From: Verrucomicrobiales bacterium
GTDB taxonomy: Bacteria; Verrucomicrobiota; Verrucomicrobiia; Limisphaerales; CAIMTB01
Reading direction: 5' to 3'
DNA: 45,058 nucleotides
Assembly (NCBI GenBank): GCA_016795425.1
Contig: JAEUHG010000292.1
Coordinates: 1 to 45,058 of the forward strand
The translations under genes were made by a program, and so were the position numbers. The notes below the pieces were generated by a model that was not told where the DNA came from, did no database searches, and worked only from the letters and a program-made list of their open reading frames with translations. This document shows positions 1-9,177 of this stretch, piece after piece; within the stretch, counting starts at the first letter, position 1; each line of letters begins with the position of its first letter.

Positions 1-3000
1 CCGAGCCGGAAGTCAAAAACCCGGCTTGGGTTCGACAACCCATCGATCGCTTTGTCGCCGCCCGACTCGATGCTGAGGGCCTGGATCCCAGTCCCGAGGC
101 CGATCGCCCGGAACTCCTGCGTCGCGCCACTCTCGACCTGACCGGCCTCCCACCGACTCCCGAGGAATTGGATGCGTTCCTGGCTGACACCGATTCCGAC
201 GCCTACGAGAAGGTCGTGGACCGACTTCTGAAATCCCCACGGTACGGCGAAAACATGGCGCGCGAATGGCTCGATGCCGTCCGCTACGCCGACACCCACG
301 GTTATCACATCGATTCGCAAAGGGATATCTGGGCCTATCGCGAATGGGTGATCAACGCGTTCAATCGCAATCAACCCTTCGATCAATTCACCACTGAACA
401 GCTCGCCGGCGACCTGCTTCCCAATCCCACCGTTGATCAACAGATCGCCACCGGGTTCGTCCGCTGCAACATGAGCACCGGCGAAGGCGGTGTGATTGAG
501 GCCGAATACGCCGCCAAATATGCCTTCGACCGCGTCGAAACCCTCGGCACCGTCTACCTCGGCGTCACTCTCATCTGCTCACGCTGTCACTCCCACAAAT
601 ACGATCCGCTCCCGGCGGGCGAATACTACGGCGTCTACAGTTTCTTCAACAACCTGGCAGAACCGGTCATGGACGGAAACAAACCGAATCCCGATCCGTT
701 TCTGCGTCTGCCAACCCCGGAACAGACTCAACGCCTCCAATGGTTGACGCAGCAGATTGCCGAGACCGAAAAGAAGATCGCCGCTCCCGACCCCGATTTG
801 GATGCCAAACAACTCGCCTGGGGCGAGAAGCTCCATCGCCAATGGCGTGAGCAACTCGCCATGATCCAGCCGGCTTCCGCCTCCGCCAAAGTCACGGATG
901 GCACCCAATTGCGCGTCGAAACCGATGGCACACTCGCCCCCGTGCCCGGGGGGGCGCGATCCTCCCAATACGATGCGACCTGGAAGCTTGCACCCGGGCC
1001 CCTGGCTGCCTTGCGCCTCGAGGTGATCGGGGCCGCCACTGACGCCTCCCAGGAATCCGGTCGGTACGGCATCTCTGAAATCGAGGCGGAACTACTGGTC
1101 TGCAGAGACGGCAAATGCGAACCGCGCGCGCTGAAAATCGCCAAGATTTACGCCGATGTTGCGGACCCCGCCCACCCCGCCACACACGCCATCGACGCCA
1201 AGGCCGATACCGCCTGGGCGCCCCCCGCCGCCTGTGCCCGCGATCCGCATGCGCTGTTCCTCGTCCTGCAGGAGCCCGTCGAAGTGGGTGATGATTCGCA
1301 GCTCCACCTCCGCCTCCGCCAGGAAGCCGACGGTCTCGGCGCCCCGCTGCCTCGCTTCCGGGTCACCGCGGCCCGCCAGCCCGAGTGGGTCCAACGTCTC
1401 TTTCCGCCCCGACCAAAACCCTGGCGAATCATCGGCCCCTTCCCGGTCGATGACCAGACAGCCGCCTTCGCTGCGACTCACGACGCCGAGAAGGATCCGT
1501 CCTCAACCCAGCCATTCCCCGGCGTCCGCGGCGAGGTCCGATGGTCCGACGCGAACGACCTTCAAAACGGCAAAAGCCACCTCCTCGTGCACGATATCCA
1601 TGGCGTGCACGGCGTCCGTTATCTGCACCGCCCCATCGTCTCCGCCCAAACCCGCGACGCCGAAATCTCCCTGCGGACCGAAGGTTGGTTCAAACTCTGG
1701 GTCAACGGCACGCTGGTCGCGGAAAAAGCCTCCGATACCGCCGCCAGCGACGGCGCCCAACGGGTCCGGGTACGTCTCAACGCCGGCGAAAACGCGGTCC
1801 TCGTCAAGGTGGTCAGCGTCAACGGAACCACCACCTTCTTCTTCGACGTCGACTCCAGCGGCGATCTCGCGCCGCCCCCGGATGTTTTGGCTGCTCTGGC
1901 CGCAACACCAACGCCTTCCGGACCGGCGGCCGACGCCGCGCGCAGTTTCTTCCGCGCCCAGCAGTCGCCCGCCTACCAAAGATTCGTCGATGACCTTGTG
2001 GGTTGGCGCGAAGAATCCGCCCGCATCGACCGCGCGATTGTGACGACCTTGGTGGCCAAGGAACTTCCGAAACCGCGCGACACCTACTTCCTCGTTCGAG
2101 GTGAGTACGACAAACCGGCCCAAAAGGTCGCCCCGGCCGTGTTCAGCGCCCTGCTGCCGTTTCCCGCCGACGCACCGACGAATCGACTGGGGCTCGCCCG
2201 GTGGCTGTTGGATCCCAATCAACCCATGACCGCGCGCGTCACCGTCAATCGCTACTGGCAGCACTACTTCGGAACCGGCTTGGTCAAGACCTCGGATGAT
2301 TTCGGCTCGCAAGGCGAGCGCCCCTCCCACCCCGAACTCCTGGATTGGCTGGCAACCGAATTCATCAAGTCGGGCTGGAACGTCAAACACCTGCAGCGCC
2401 TCCTCGTCACCTCCGCCACCTACCGGCAGACCTCGAAGACCACTGCCGGGCGACACGGACGCGATCCCGAGAATCGACTCCTGTCCCGGGGCCCGCGCCA
2501 TCGCCTCGATGGCGAAGTGATCCGAGATCTGGCGCTCGCCGCCAGCGGACTGCTCAAGGAGAAGATCGGCGGCCCGAGCGTCAAACCTTATGAGCCCCCT
2601 GGCCTCTGGGAAGCCGTCTCCTATAACAACGCGCAACGTTACGTTCAGGACCGCGGCGACGGCAATTACCGCCGCAGCCTCTACACCTTCTGGAAGCGGC
2701 AGAGTCCGCCCCCGAACATGCTCACCTTCGACGCCCCCACCCGTGAGACCTGCGCCGTTCGCCGACCGCGCACCAATACGCCCATGCAGGCTCTCGCCAC
2801 GTTGAACGATCCTCAGTTCGTCGAAGCCTCTCGCGCCTTCGCCCACCGTATCCTCCAATGCTCCGGCACCACCGATGATCGGCTTCGCTGGGCGTTCCGC
2901 GTCGCCACTGCGCGCACACCCGAGGCCGAAGAGATCGCCTCCCTGCGAAAGCTATGGGAAAAACAACTCGCCGGGTTCCGAGCCGAACCCGATCGCGCCA

Positions 3001-3122
3001 CCGCCTACCTGTCGGTCGGTTCCTTCCGTGCGGATGACAAACTCGACCGCTGCGAACTCGCCGCCTGGTCGACCGTCGCCAATCTGTTGCTCAACCTGGA
3101 CGAGACCATCACCAAGAGCTGA
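1..3122 (+). CDS. DUF1549/DUF1553 (PSCyt1/PSD1) domain protein, 5'-partial
   Basis: The frame is open from the first bases of the window, so the start lies upstream and the N-terminus is missing. The visible protein begins in a typical PSCyt1/DUF1549 region (an IDRFVAARL-like stretch, then LRRATLDLTGLPPTPEEL) and continues with GENMAREWLDAVRYADTHGY. A CSRCH motif followed by HKYDPL is the conserved CxxCH-type signature of this domain. The middle section contains a PWRIIGPFP segment that I cannot assign. The last third is PSD1/DUF1553 (NRLGLARWLLDPNQPMTARV, VNRYWQHYFG, RPSHPELLDWLA, RRPRTNTPMQALATLNDP). Such proteins are abundant in planctomycetes and verrucomicrobia and are usually exported; the missing end often carries a cytochrome-c-like domain. 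The biochemical role is not established. The DUF1501 gene starts 7 bp after the stop, as is usual for the pair. The family call is firm, the function unknown. Confidence 0.93.
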   Translation, partial: EPEVKNPAWVRQPIDRFVAARLDAEGLDPSPEADRPELLRRATLDLTGLPPTPEELDAFLADTDSDAYEKVVDRLLKSPRYGENMAREWLDAVRYADTHGYHIDSQRDIWAYREWVINAFNRNQPFDQFTTEQLAGDLLPNPTVDQQIATGFVRCNMSTGEGGVIEAEYAAKYAFDRVETLGTVYLGVTLICSRCHSHKYDPLPAGEYYGVYSFFNNLAEPVMDGNKPNPDPFLRLPTPEQTQRLQWLTQQIAETEKKIAAPDPDLDAKQLAWGEKLHRQWREQLAMIQPASASAKVTDGTQLRVETDGTLAPVPGGARSSQYDATWKLAPGPLAALRLEVIGAATDASQESGRYGISEIEAELLVCRDGKCEPRALKIAKIYADVADPAHPATHAIDAKADTAWAPPAACARDPHALFLVLQEPVEVGDDSQLHLRLRQEADGLGAPLPRFRVTAARQPEWVQRLFPPRPKPWRIIGPFPVDDQTAAFAATHDAEKDPSSTQPFPGVRGEVRWSDANDLQNGKSHLLVHDIHGVHGVRYLHRPIVSAQTRDAEISLRTEGWFKLWVNGTLVAEKASDTAASDGAQRVRVRLNAGENAVLVKVVSVNGTTTFFFDVDSSGDLAPPPDVLAALAATPTPSGPAADAARSFFRAQQSPAYQRFVDDLVGWREESARIDRAIVTTLVAKELPKPRDTYFLVRGEYDKPAQKVAPAVFSALLPFPADAPTNRLGLARWLLDPNQPMTARVTVNRYWQHYFGTGLVKTSDDFGSQGERPSHPELLDWLATEFIKSGWNVKHLQRLLVTSATYRQTSKTTAGRHGRDPENRLLSRGPRHRLDGEVIRDLALAASGLLKEKIGGPSVKPYEPPGLWEAVSYNNAQRYVQDRGDGNYRRSLYTFWKRQSPPPNMLTFDAPTRETCAVRRPRTNTPMQALATLNDPQFVEASRAFAHRILQCSGTTDDRLRWAFRVATARTPEAEEIASLRKLWEKQLAGFRAEPDRATAYLSVGSFRADDKLDRCELAAWSTVANLLLNLDETITKS

Positions 3123-3129
3123 TCCCACC

Positions 3130-4584
3130 ATGAATCCCATTCGCGAACGTCAGCTTCAGCTTACCCGGCGCCACTTTTTCGGCCGGACGGCAACCGGCAT
3201 TGGGGTCGCGGCTCTGGGTTCCATCCTGAACCCCGGTCTGTTCTCGTCCCGCGCCGCGGAGGGCGGCCCAGGCTCCCCATCCTCTCGCACTCATTTCACA
3301 CCCAAAGCGAAACGGGTGATCTACCTCTTCATGGCCGGCGGTCCGTCGCAGATCGATCTCTTCGATTACAAACCCAAACTCGCTGCGCTGCACAAGACGG
3401 AGTTGCCGTCGACCGTCCGCATGGGACAACGCATCACCGGCATGACCTCCGGTCAGAGCTCCCTGCCGGTGGTGAACTCCATGTTCAAGTTCGCACAGCA
3501 CGGCAAGAGCGGAACTTGGGTCAGCGAACTCCTTCCCCACACGGCTTCGGTCGTCGATGACCTCTGCGTCATCAAGACCGTCACCACCGAAGCCATCAAC
3601 CACGACCCGGCGATCACCTACATTCAAACCGGCTTCCAGAATCCGGGCCGACCGTGCGTCGGTTCCTGGCTCAGTTACGGCCTCGGCAGTGCCAACGAAA
3701 ACCTTCCCGCGTTCGTTGTCATGATCTCCAGCGGAAAGGAAAGTGATCAACCCCTCTTCGCCCGGCTCTGGAGCGCCGGCTTCATGGAATCCCAGTTCCA
3801 GGGGGTCCAATTCCGCGGCGGTGCCGACCCGGTTCTCTACCTGTCGAATCCGCCCGGCATTTCCCCCGGCAGCCGCCGCGAGGTTCTGGACACCCTCGAC
3901 GAACTTAACGCCCGCCAATTCGCGTCCCACGCCGATCCCGAGATCAAGACGCGCATCGCCCAGTACGAGATGGCTTACCGGATGCAAACCAGCGTCCCCG
4001 ATCTCACCGACATCTCCAAGGAATCCGAAGCCACCCTTGACCTCTACGGCCCTGCGGTTCGCACACCCGGCACCTTTGCTTATCACTGCCTCCTCGCACG
4101 GCGCATGGCCGAACGAGGCGTGCGTTTCGTTCAACTCTACCACCGCGGATGGGATCAGCATGGCAACCTGCCGCGCCGCATCCGCGAGCAATGCAAGGAC
4201 ACCGACCAGCCGAGCGCGGCGCTGATCAAGGATCTCAAGCAGCGTGGACTACTGGAGGACACACTGGTCGTTTGGGGTGGGGAATTCGGGCGCACCGTTT
4301 ATTGCCAGGGCGTCATCGAACCGGAGAACTACGGCCGGGACCATCATGGTCGCAACTTTGCCATTTGGATGGCGGGCGGTGGCATCAGGCCCGGCACCAG
4401 CTATGGGGAAACGGATGACTACTGCTACAACGTGGTCGATCGGCCGGTCCACATCCATGACCAAAACGCCACCATCCTCCATTGCCTCGGCCTCAACCAC
4501 GAGAAGCTCACCTACCGGTACCAAGGCCGAGATTTCCGCCTGACCGACATCCACGGAAACGTGGTCAAAGAAATCCTCGCGTAA
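3130..4584 (+). CDS. DUF1501 domain-containing protein, Tat-exported
   Basis: This 484-residue protein starts at the ATG 7 bp after the DUF1549/DUF1553 stop. The open frame extends further upstream, but only inside the previous gene. The N-terminus has a twin-arginine-like export signal (LTRRHFFGRTATGIGVAALG, about residues 11-30). The mature part carries the usual DUF1501 signatures: VIYLFMAGGPSQIDLFDYKP, an EAINHDPAITYIQTG segment, FVQLYHRGWDQHGN, and the C-terminal VVWGGEFGRTVYCQG plus GRDHHGRNFAIWMAGGG. The family belongs to the alkaline-phosphatase/sulfatase-like fold and always travels with DUF1549/DUF1553 partners. Degradation or surface handling of complex carbon has been proposed, but the substrate is unknown. 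Length and motif order are normal. Confidence 0.93.
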   Translation: MNPIRERQLQLTRRHFFGRTATGIGVAALGSILNPGLFSSRAAEGGPGSPSSRTHFTPKAKRVIYLFMAGGPSQIDLFDYKPKLAALHKTELPSTVRMGQRITGMTSGQSSLPVVNSMFKFAQHGKSGTWVSELLPHTASVVDDLCVIKTVTTEAINHDPAITYIQTGFQNPGRPCVGSWLSYGLGSANENLPAFVVMISSGKESDQPLFARLWSAGFMESQFQGVQFRGGADPVLYLSNPPGISPGSRREVLDTLDELNARQFASHADPEIKTRIAQYEMAYRMQTSVPDLTDISKESEATLDLYGPAVRTPGTFAYHCLLARRMAERGVRFVQLYHRGWDQHGNLPRRIREQCKDTDQPSAALIKDLKQRGLLEDTLVVWGGEFGRTVYCQGVIEPENYGRDHHGRNFAIWMAGGGIRPGTSYGETDDYCYNVVDRPVHIHDQNATILHCLGLNHEKLTYRYQGRDFRLTDIHGNVVKEILA

Positions 4585-4680
4585 GGGGGAAGAGGCCGCG
4601 GGTAAGCGGGAAGCGGGAAGCAGCGGTCACCTCCGCGCCCCGCGCCTTCCCCTTCCCTCTTCCCCACCCACCCTTCCCCC
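4585..4680. repeat. Polypurine/polypyrimidine inverted repeat between convergent genes
   Basis: The whole 96-bp gap between the DUF1501 stop and the smc stop is an imperfect inverted repeat. GGGGGAAG at 4585-4592 is the exact complement of CTTCCCCC at 4673-4680. The purine-rich arm (4585-4620, with a repeated AAGCGGG unit) folds back on the pyrimidine-rich arm (4646-4680), leaving a loop of about 25 bases. As both flanking genes end here it could act as a bidirectional terminator, although neither side has a clear T run. The arms resemble those at 8681-8965, so this is probably a dispersed repeat. Confidence 0.6.
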
Positions 4681-7600
4681 TTACTTCGCCATCATCACCT
4701 CGATGGTGTCTTCCCGACTCTGCGTCTTCTCCTCTTCCTTCTCCACATCGGGCACCGCCGCGGGTGGCACCAAGGGCGTGGAGTGCTCCACCTTCTCTTC
4801 CACCTTGTGGAACTTCACGCTCACGATGCGGCTCACACCCTGCTCCTGCATGGTCACTCCATATAGGACGTCCGCCATGCCGATCGTGCGCTTGTTGTGG
4901 GTGATGATGATGAACTGCGACCGCTCCAGGAACCGTTGCAGCACCCGGATGAACCGGTTGATGTTCGACTCGTCGAGCGGCGCGTCCAATTCGTCGAGCA
5001 CAGCGAACGGCGACGGTTTCACCTGGTAGATTGCAAACAACAGCGCCACGGCGGTCATCGTCTGTTCGCCGCCGGACAGCAGTGAAATGCTCCGCAACTG
5101 TTTGCCCGGTGGACGGGCCATGATCTCAATGCCGCTTTCGAGGACATCCTCCGCTTCGGCCAACTGCAGATCGGCGTGCCCACCGCCGAAGATCTCCACA
5201 AACAACCCACGAAAATTCTCGCGGATCTTTTCAAAAGTCTCGGCGAACATCGCGCGAGTCTCGGTGTTGATGCGCTGAATCACTTCCAGCAGCTGCTCCT
5301 TCGCCTTGGCGAGATCGTCATGCTGCGCGCTGAGGAAATTGTAGCGTTGCTCGGCTTCCTCGTATTCCTCGATGGCCACCAGATTCACCGGCCCCATCTC
5401 GTCGAGGCGCTTCTGCATCGCCGCCACCTGTTCCGATACCGCGTTCCAGTCGGTCGCCCCACCGCTGGCTGCCATCTCTTCCGGCGTCGCCACGTGCACC
5501 CGGGGCGGACCTTCCTCCGCCATGGTGATGGTGATGCACTCGCTGCGAATGTCCTCCAGCGCGATCTGGTACTTCTGCTGAATCCGTTCCTTCAGGTTCT
5601 CGACCGACATCCGGCGCTGCGCCAGCTCGATTTCCAATTGCCCCCGGCGGGCCTGCTGTTCCGCCAGACCGGCGCGCGACTCCCGAAGCCGGGCCTCCCG
5701 ACCCTGGATGTCAGCCTCCTGCTGGTCACGACGCGAACCAAGTTCGGCGATCTGACCATTCACCACCTCACGCTCGTGGGTGAGGCGTTCGATGGACGCG
5801 CGCGCGGCCACGATGTCGGTTTCGCTCTGCGCCTTGCGTTGCAGGAAACCCCCGCATTCCGCCCGACGCTGCTCCACCAAGGCTCCCATCTCCCGAATGC
5901 GCTGCTCCAGCGGCGCGCGCTGGCGGGCCAAGCCGGACAGCGACTGCTCCTCGCTCGCGAAGGTCACTTTGGCGTCGGTGAGCGCCGCATTCGCCTCGTC
6001 ACGGCTCAACCGCAGTCCCTCGAGTTCGCCGGTCTGAGCCGTCACCCGCTGCTGGGCCTCGGACTCCGCTGCCTCAGCCGCCACCAATCGTTGCGCCAGT
6101 GCCTCTCGTTTCTCGGCGCCTTCGCGCTCCTGCGCCGCCAGGCTCTCGATCTCGAAAACCACCGCGTCGACGCGCTGCTCCAGAATGCGCCGCGAATTCA
6201 CCAGCGCATTGAACTCACCCTGGTGCGTGGCGACGGCAACCTCCTGGGCGCGCAGTTCGGTCTGAGCCTCCTGCAATCCGGCCTGCAACTCCGTTTGCTC
6301 CGCCTGCAAGGCCCCGCGACGACGACTCGCCGTCTCAACCTCGTCCGCCAACTGGGTCGCCTGCGCGCGCAACTCCGTGATCTGGTTTTTGCGCGCCAAA
6401 ATCGACGAGGACGGCTTCCCGTTCCCATTGCCGGCGCCACCGGTGAACACGCCGTGCCGCGAGAGCAACTCGCCGGTTTCCGTCACGTAGTCATACGACT
6501 CCCCGGTTTGCCGCCGCGCGGCGCTGGCCACATCGAGCGTCGGTGCCAGAAGCGTTCGCCCCAACAACCCGCGAAGCAACGGCCGCACCGATTCCTCGGC
6601 GTCAACGACATCGATCAGGCGCGAGACACCGGCTGGCAGAGCGCCGTCCACCATGGCCGTTCCATCCTCCGCCGACGGTGTCGTGGACAAAGCTTGATCC
6701 GTTGACACCACCGCTGCCTCGCCGGAGTCCGGGCTGGCCATTGCCGAAGTGTCGGGCGCGCCAACGACCGCATCGTTCCAACGGAGCGCCGCGATGCTGG
6801 CGCGCCCTTTCCTCCCGGCCGTCAAATCCGAGAGAATGGAACAAGCGGTCTCGGGTTGTTCGGCCAAAACCAACTGCAAATGGTGCCCCAACGCGGCTTC
6901 CACCGCGAGGATATGGCGGCCATCCGGAACTCGAATGCGATCCGCCAACGAACCCAGCACGCCGCCGTTGCCCTGAAGCGCGGCCAATGCGCCACTACTG
7001 AAGCCCTCGTGACTCGATTCCAATTGCTCGAGCACGTTCAGTTTCGAACGCACTTCGGCCTGTCGACGCGTGATCCCGTCCAACTCCCGGCCCGCTTCCT
7101 GCATTTCCTGCTGAAGTTCCCGGAGCCGCACCTGCCGTTCCTCGACCGTTCCTCGCTTGGCGGCGACGCCTGCCTTCTCGGCCTCGACGTTGGCCTGAAA
7201 CTCGGTGATGCGCGCCTCCAACCGAAGACGTTCTTCCTCCAGCTGAATCTTCTCCGCCGAGATCTTCTGGATGCGCACCGCGTGCGCCTCCTTCTGAAGG
7301 TCCAGAGCGGTCAATTCATTGCGCACCCGAGAAAGTGTTTGGGCGGCCGCGAAAGCGTCCGACTGCGCCTGACGCAGCGTCCGCTGCTTCTCGATCAGTT
7401 CCTGTTCGACCGCCGTCAAGGCACAGCGCCGTTCCTCGAGCAGGGTGCGCAGTTCGGCGACGCGCGCCTCGGCGCCGCGGATGCGTTCGACCAGATCGGC
7501 CACCTCGTTCTCGGCGGCAAGTTTCCGTTCTTCCGCCTGAGCGATCTCGGCCAGCGCCCGGGCATTCTGGCTTTCGAGTTCGCGCAGACGTTCCTCGTGG

Positions 7601-8535
7601 AAATGAATCCGGTTTTCCTCGCGATCGGCATTGCCCTTCAGCTCGGTCGCGCGCTGTTGGCCGGCGCTGATCTCATGTTCGAGTTCCGCCAGGTGCTGGC
7701 GCAACTGCAGCAGTTCGTCCTCCGCCTTGAGGACCGCGGCCGACGTTGTTTCGATTGCCGTGCGCGCTTCCTCAGCCGCGGTTTCGCGGACGCGAATCTC
7801 CTGCACCAGCACGTCGAATTGGTGGCGGGCCAACTGGGTCTCCAGGTGCTGCAACTCGGCCAGCAGCTGCTTGTAGCGTCGCGCCTTGCCCGCCTGACGC
7901 TGCAAGGAACCGATCTGCCGCTTCACTTCGCGCACCAGGTCGGCGACTCGCAGCAGGTTTTGCTCGGTTTGCTCGAGCTTGCGCAGCGCCTCCTTTTTCT
8001 GTGCCTTGAACCGCGTGATACCTGCCGCCTCCTCGAACACCATCCGGCGATCCTCCGGCTTGCTGCTCAGGAGCTGCGTAATGTTGCCCTGGGCCATGAT
8101 CGAGTAACTCGTCTTGCCCATGCCCGTCCCGGCGAACAACTGCTGAATGTCCTTCAGCCGGCACGGCGTCTTGTTCAGGAAATACTCGCTGCCGCCATCA
8201 CGAAAAACCCGGCGGGTGATCGTCACCTCGTTGTAGTCGATCGCCACCCCGGCCGCGCGCAATTGCTCGGTGTCGACGTCCCCAATGGTCAGCGACACCT
8301 CGGCCAGCCCAAGCTGCTTCCGGGAATCCGTCCCGTTGAAGATGACGTCCGCCATTTCGCCGCCGCGCAGTGCCTTGGCCGATTGCTCGCCCAGCACCCA
8401 GCGGATGGCGTCAGCCACGTTGGACTTGCCACAGCCATTCGGTCCGACGATCGCCGTAATGCCCCGCTGAAAGTTCAGCGAGGTCTTATCGGCGAACGAT
8501 TTGAACCCCAAGACCGTGAGATTCTTGAGATACAT
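4681..8535 (-). CDS. smc: Chromosome segregation protein SMC
   Basis: This 1284-residue protein has the full SMC layout. The N-terminal head begins MYLKNLTVLGFKSFADKTSL and has Walker A GPNGCGKSN at about residues 32-40. Two long Gln/Glu/Arg/Leu-rich coiled coils flank a hinge at about residues 520-700. The C-terminal head has the ABC signature LLSGGEQTMTAVALLFAIY and Walker B PFAVLDELDAPLDESN. SMC dimers with ScpA and ScpB compact and segregate chromosomes; neither partner gene is nearby. The hinge contains a Ser/Ala/Thr/Asp-rich stretch (around DTSAMASPDSGEAAVVSTDQ) that looks like a lineage-specific insertion. The start is the ATG at 8535, which directly gives the conserved N-terminus. The gene is monocistronic and converges with the DUF1501 gene. 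The slightly greater length than usual comes mainly from the hinge insert and a charged C-terminal tail. Confidence 0.97.
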   Translation of the reverse strand: MYLKNLTVLGFKSFADKTSLNFQRGITAIVGPNGCGKSNVADAIRWVLGEQSAKALRGGEMADVIFNGTDSRKQLGLAEVSLTIGDVDTEQLRAAGVAIDYNEVTITRRVFRDGGSEYFLNKTPCRLKDIQQLFAGTGMGKTSYSIMAQGNITQLLSSKPEDRRMVFEEAAGITRFKAQKKEALRKLEQTEQNLLRVADLVREVKRQIGSLQRQAGKARRYKQLLAELQHLETQLARHQFDVLVQEIRVRETAAEEARTAIETTSAAVLKAEDELLQLRQHLAELEHEISAGQQRATELKGNADREENRIHFHEERLRELESQNARALAEIAQAEERKLAAENEVADLVERIRGAEARVAELRTLLEERRCALTAVEQELIEKQRTLRQAQSDAFAAAQTLSRVRNELTALDLQKEAHAVRIQKISAEKIQLEEERLRLEARITEFQANVEAEKAGVAAKRGTVEERQVRLRELQQEMQEAGRELDGITRRQAEVRSKLNVLEQLESSHEGFSSGALAALQGNGGVLGSLADRIRVPDGRHILAVEAALGHHLQLVLAEQPETACSILSDLTAGRKGRASIAALRWNDAVVGAPDTSAMASPDSGEAAVVSTDQALSTTPSAEDGTAMVDGALPAGVSRLIDVVDAEESVRPLLRGLLGRTLLAPTLDVASAARRQTGESYDYVTETGELLSRHGVFTGGAGNGNGKPSSSILARKNQITELRAQATQLADEVETASRRRGALQAEQTELQAGLQEAQTELRAQEVAVATHQGEFNALVNSRRILEQRVDAVVFEIESLAAQEREGAEKREALAQRLVAAEAAESEAQQRVTAQTGELEGLRLSRDEANAALTDAKVTFASEEQSLSGLARQRAPLEQRIREMGALVEQRRAECGGFLQRKAQSETDIVAARASIERLTHEREVVNGQIAELGSRRDQQEADIQGREARLRESRAGLAEQQARRGQLEIELAQRRMSVENLKERIQQKYQIALEDIRSECITITMAEEGPPRVHVATPEEMAASGGATDWNAVSEQVAAMQKRLDEMGPVNLVAIEEYEEAEQRYNFLSAQHDDLAKAKEQLLEVIQRINTETRAMFAETFEKIRENFRGLFVEIFGGGHADLQLAEAEDVLESGIEIMARPPGKQLRSISLLSGGEQTMTAVALLFAIYQVKPSPFAVLDELDAPLDESNINRFIRVLQRFLERSQFIIITHNKRTIGMADVLYGVTMQEQGVSRIVSVKFHKVEEKVEHSTPLVPPAAVPDVEKEEEKTQSREDTIEVMMAK

Positions 8536-9015
8536 GACGGCATCAGACGGAACCCGAATGCCCCCGGGGTGTCAAAGGCAAACCCTCAGCCGCTTGGGGT
8601 GAGTTATTCACAGACCACAAGCTATTGGGCTAGGACGAACCAATCCAAAAAGCTCCGTTATAGATAAAGGCTGGGAACCAGGCGGAGGGGAAGAGGAGCT
8701 GGGGAAGAGGCAAGGGTATGCCGAACACCAAGCCACGCGGTCCAGGTAGCAGTCCTACGCCCTTGCTCGCTTCCGACTGCGACTTCTCCGATGTCGCCTC
8801 GGGCACCGAATGCAAATAGCACGCGGTGGTCCTGTCGCAGCGCGACACGCCCGACCTGGAGCCCCAAACGTCGCCCCAAATCGCGAGCCAGCTCCGCACT
8901 GCTGTTTCCCTTTTGCCGCATTGCCGTCCCCTTCCCGCTTCCCCAACCACCCTTCCCCTCCTTCCGGTGCGAGGCTTGACGATGGGACAGCGGGCCACCT
9001 ACGGTCGTGGCGGGC
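8536..9015. other. Intergenic region upstream of smc and tRNA-His
   Basis: These 480 bp hold no convincing gene. Short ORFs on both strands overlap one another and match no family I recognise. Most of the stretch is the inverted-repeat element described separately (8681-8965). The smc promoter must lie in or just upstream of its first 150 bp, but I cannot assign -35 and -10 boxes with confidence. Confidence 0.5.
8681..8965. repeat. MITE-like element with purine-rich terminal inverted repeats
   Basis: A purine-rich arm at 8681-8716 (GGAGGGGAAG, later TGGGGAAGAGG) is matched by a pyrimidine-rich arm at about 8926-8965 whose reverse complement reads GGAGGGGAAGGGTGG followed by TTGGGGAAGCGGG. 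The arms are imperfect inverted copies about 36-40 bp long around a core of about 210 bp. The same arm sequence occurs in the 96-bp repeat at 4585-4680. The core has no recognisable transposase or domain. A non-autonomous mobile or palindromic element is the best description, but this was judged by eye. Confidence 0.45.
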
Positions 9016-9093
9016 GGTGGCCGTAGCTCAGTTGGTTAGAGCTCCAGATTGTGGATCTGGAGGTCGCGGGTTCAAGTCCCGTCGGCCACCCCA
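9016..9093 (+). tRNA. tRNA-His (GTG anticodon)
   Basis: A complete cloverleaf can be drawn. The acceptor stem is GTGGCCG (9017-9023) with CGGCCAC (9083-9089). The anticodon arm is CCAGA / TTGTGGA / TCTGG with anticodon GTG at 9051-9053. The T arm is GCGGG / TTCAAGT / CCCGT. The discriminator is C (9090) and an encoded CCA follows at 9091-9093. G at 9016 can pair with the discriminator C, giving the extra G-1:C73 pair that is specific to histidine tRNAs. A tyrosine recombinase gene starts 84 bp downstream, so the 3' end of this tRNA is the likely attachment site. Confidence 0.97.
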
Positions 9094-9177
9094 TTCTTCT
9101 TATTCAACATCAACAACTTACGCAATCACTCGTAAGTTTTCGTGACGGAATCCTGACGCCGAGTCACCTTATTCGGC

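Noticed and set aside
1503..2858. 451-codon - strand ORF inside the DUF1549/DUF1553 gene
   Set aside because: Antisense shadow of a gene with strong PSCyt1/PSD1 motifs.
5176..6705. Long + strand ORF of 509 codons inside smc, and a similar one at 6856-8667
   Set aside because: Both are antisense shadows of the high-GC smc coding sequence and show His/Arg/Leu-rich composition without any family motif.
8658..8921. 87-codon - strand ORF upstream of smc
   Set aside because: It lies within the inverted-repeat element, overlaps other short frames and has no recognisable motif, so it was described as element core rather than as a gene.
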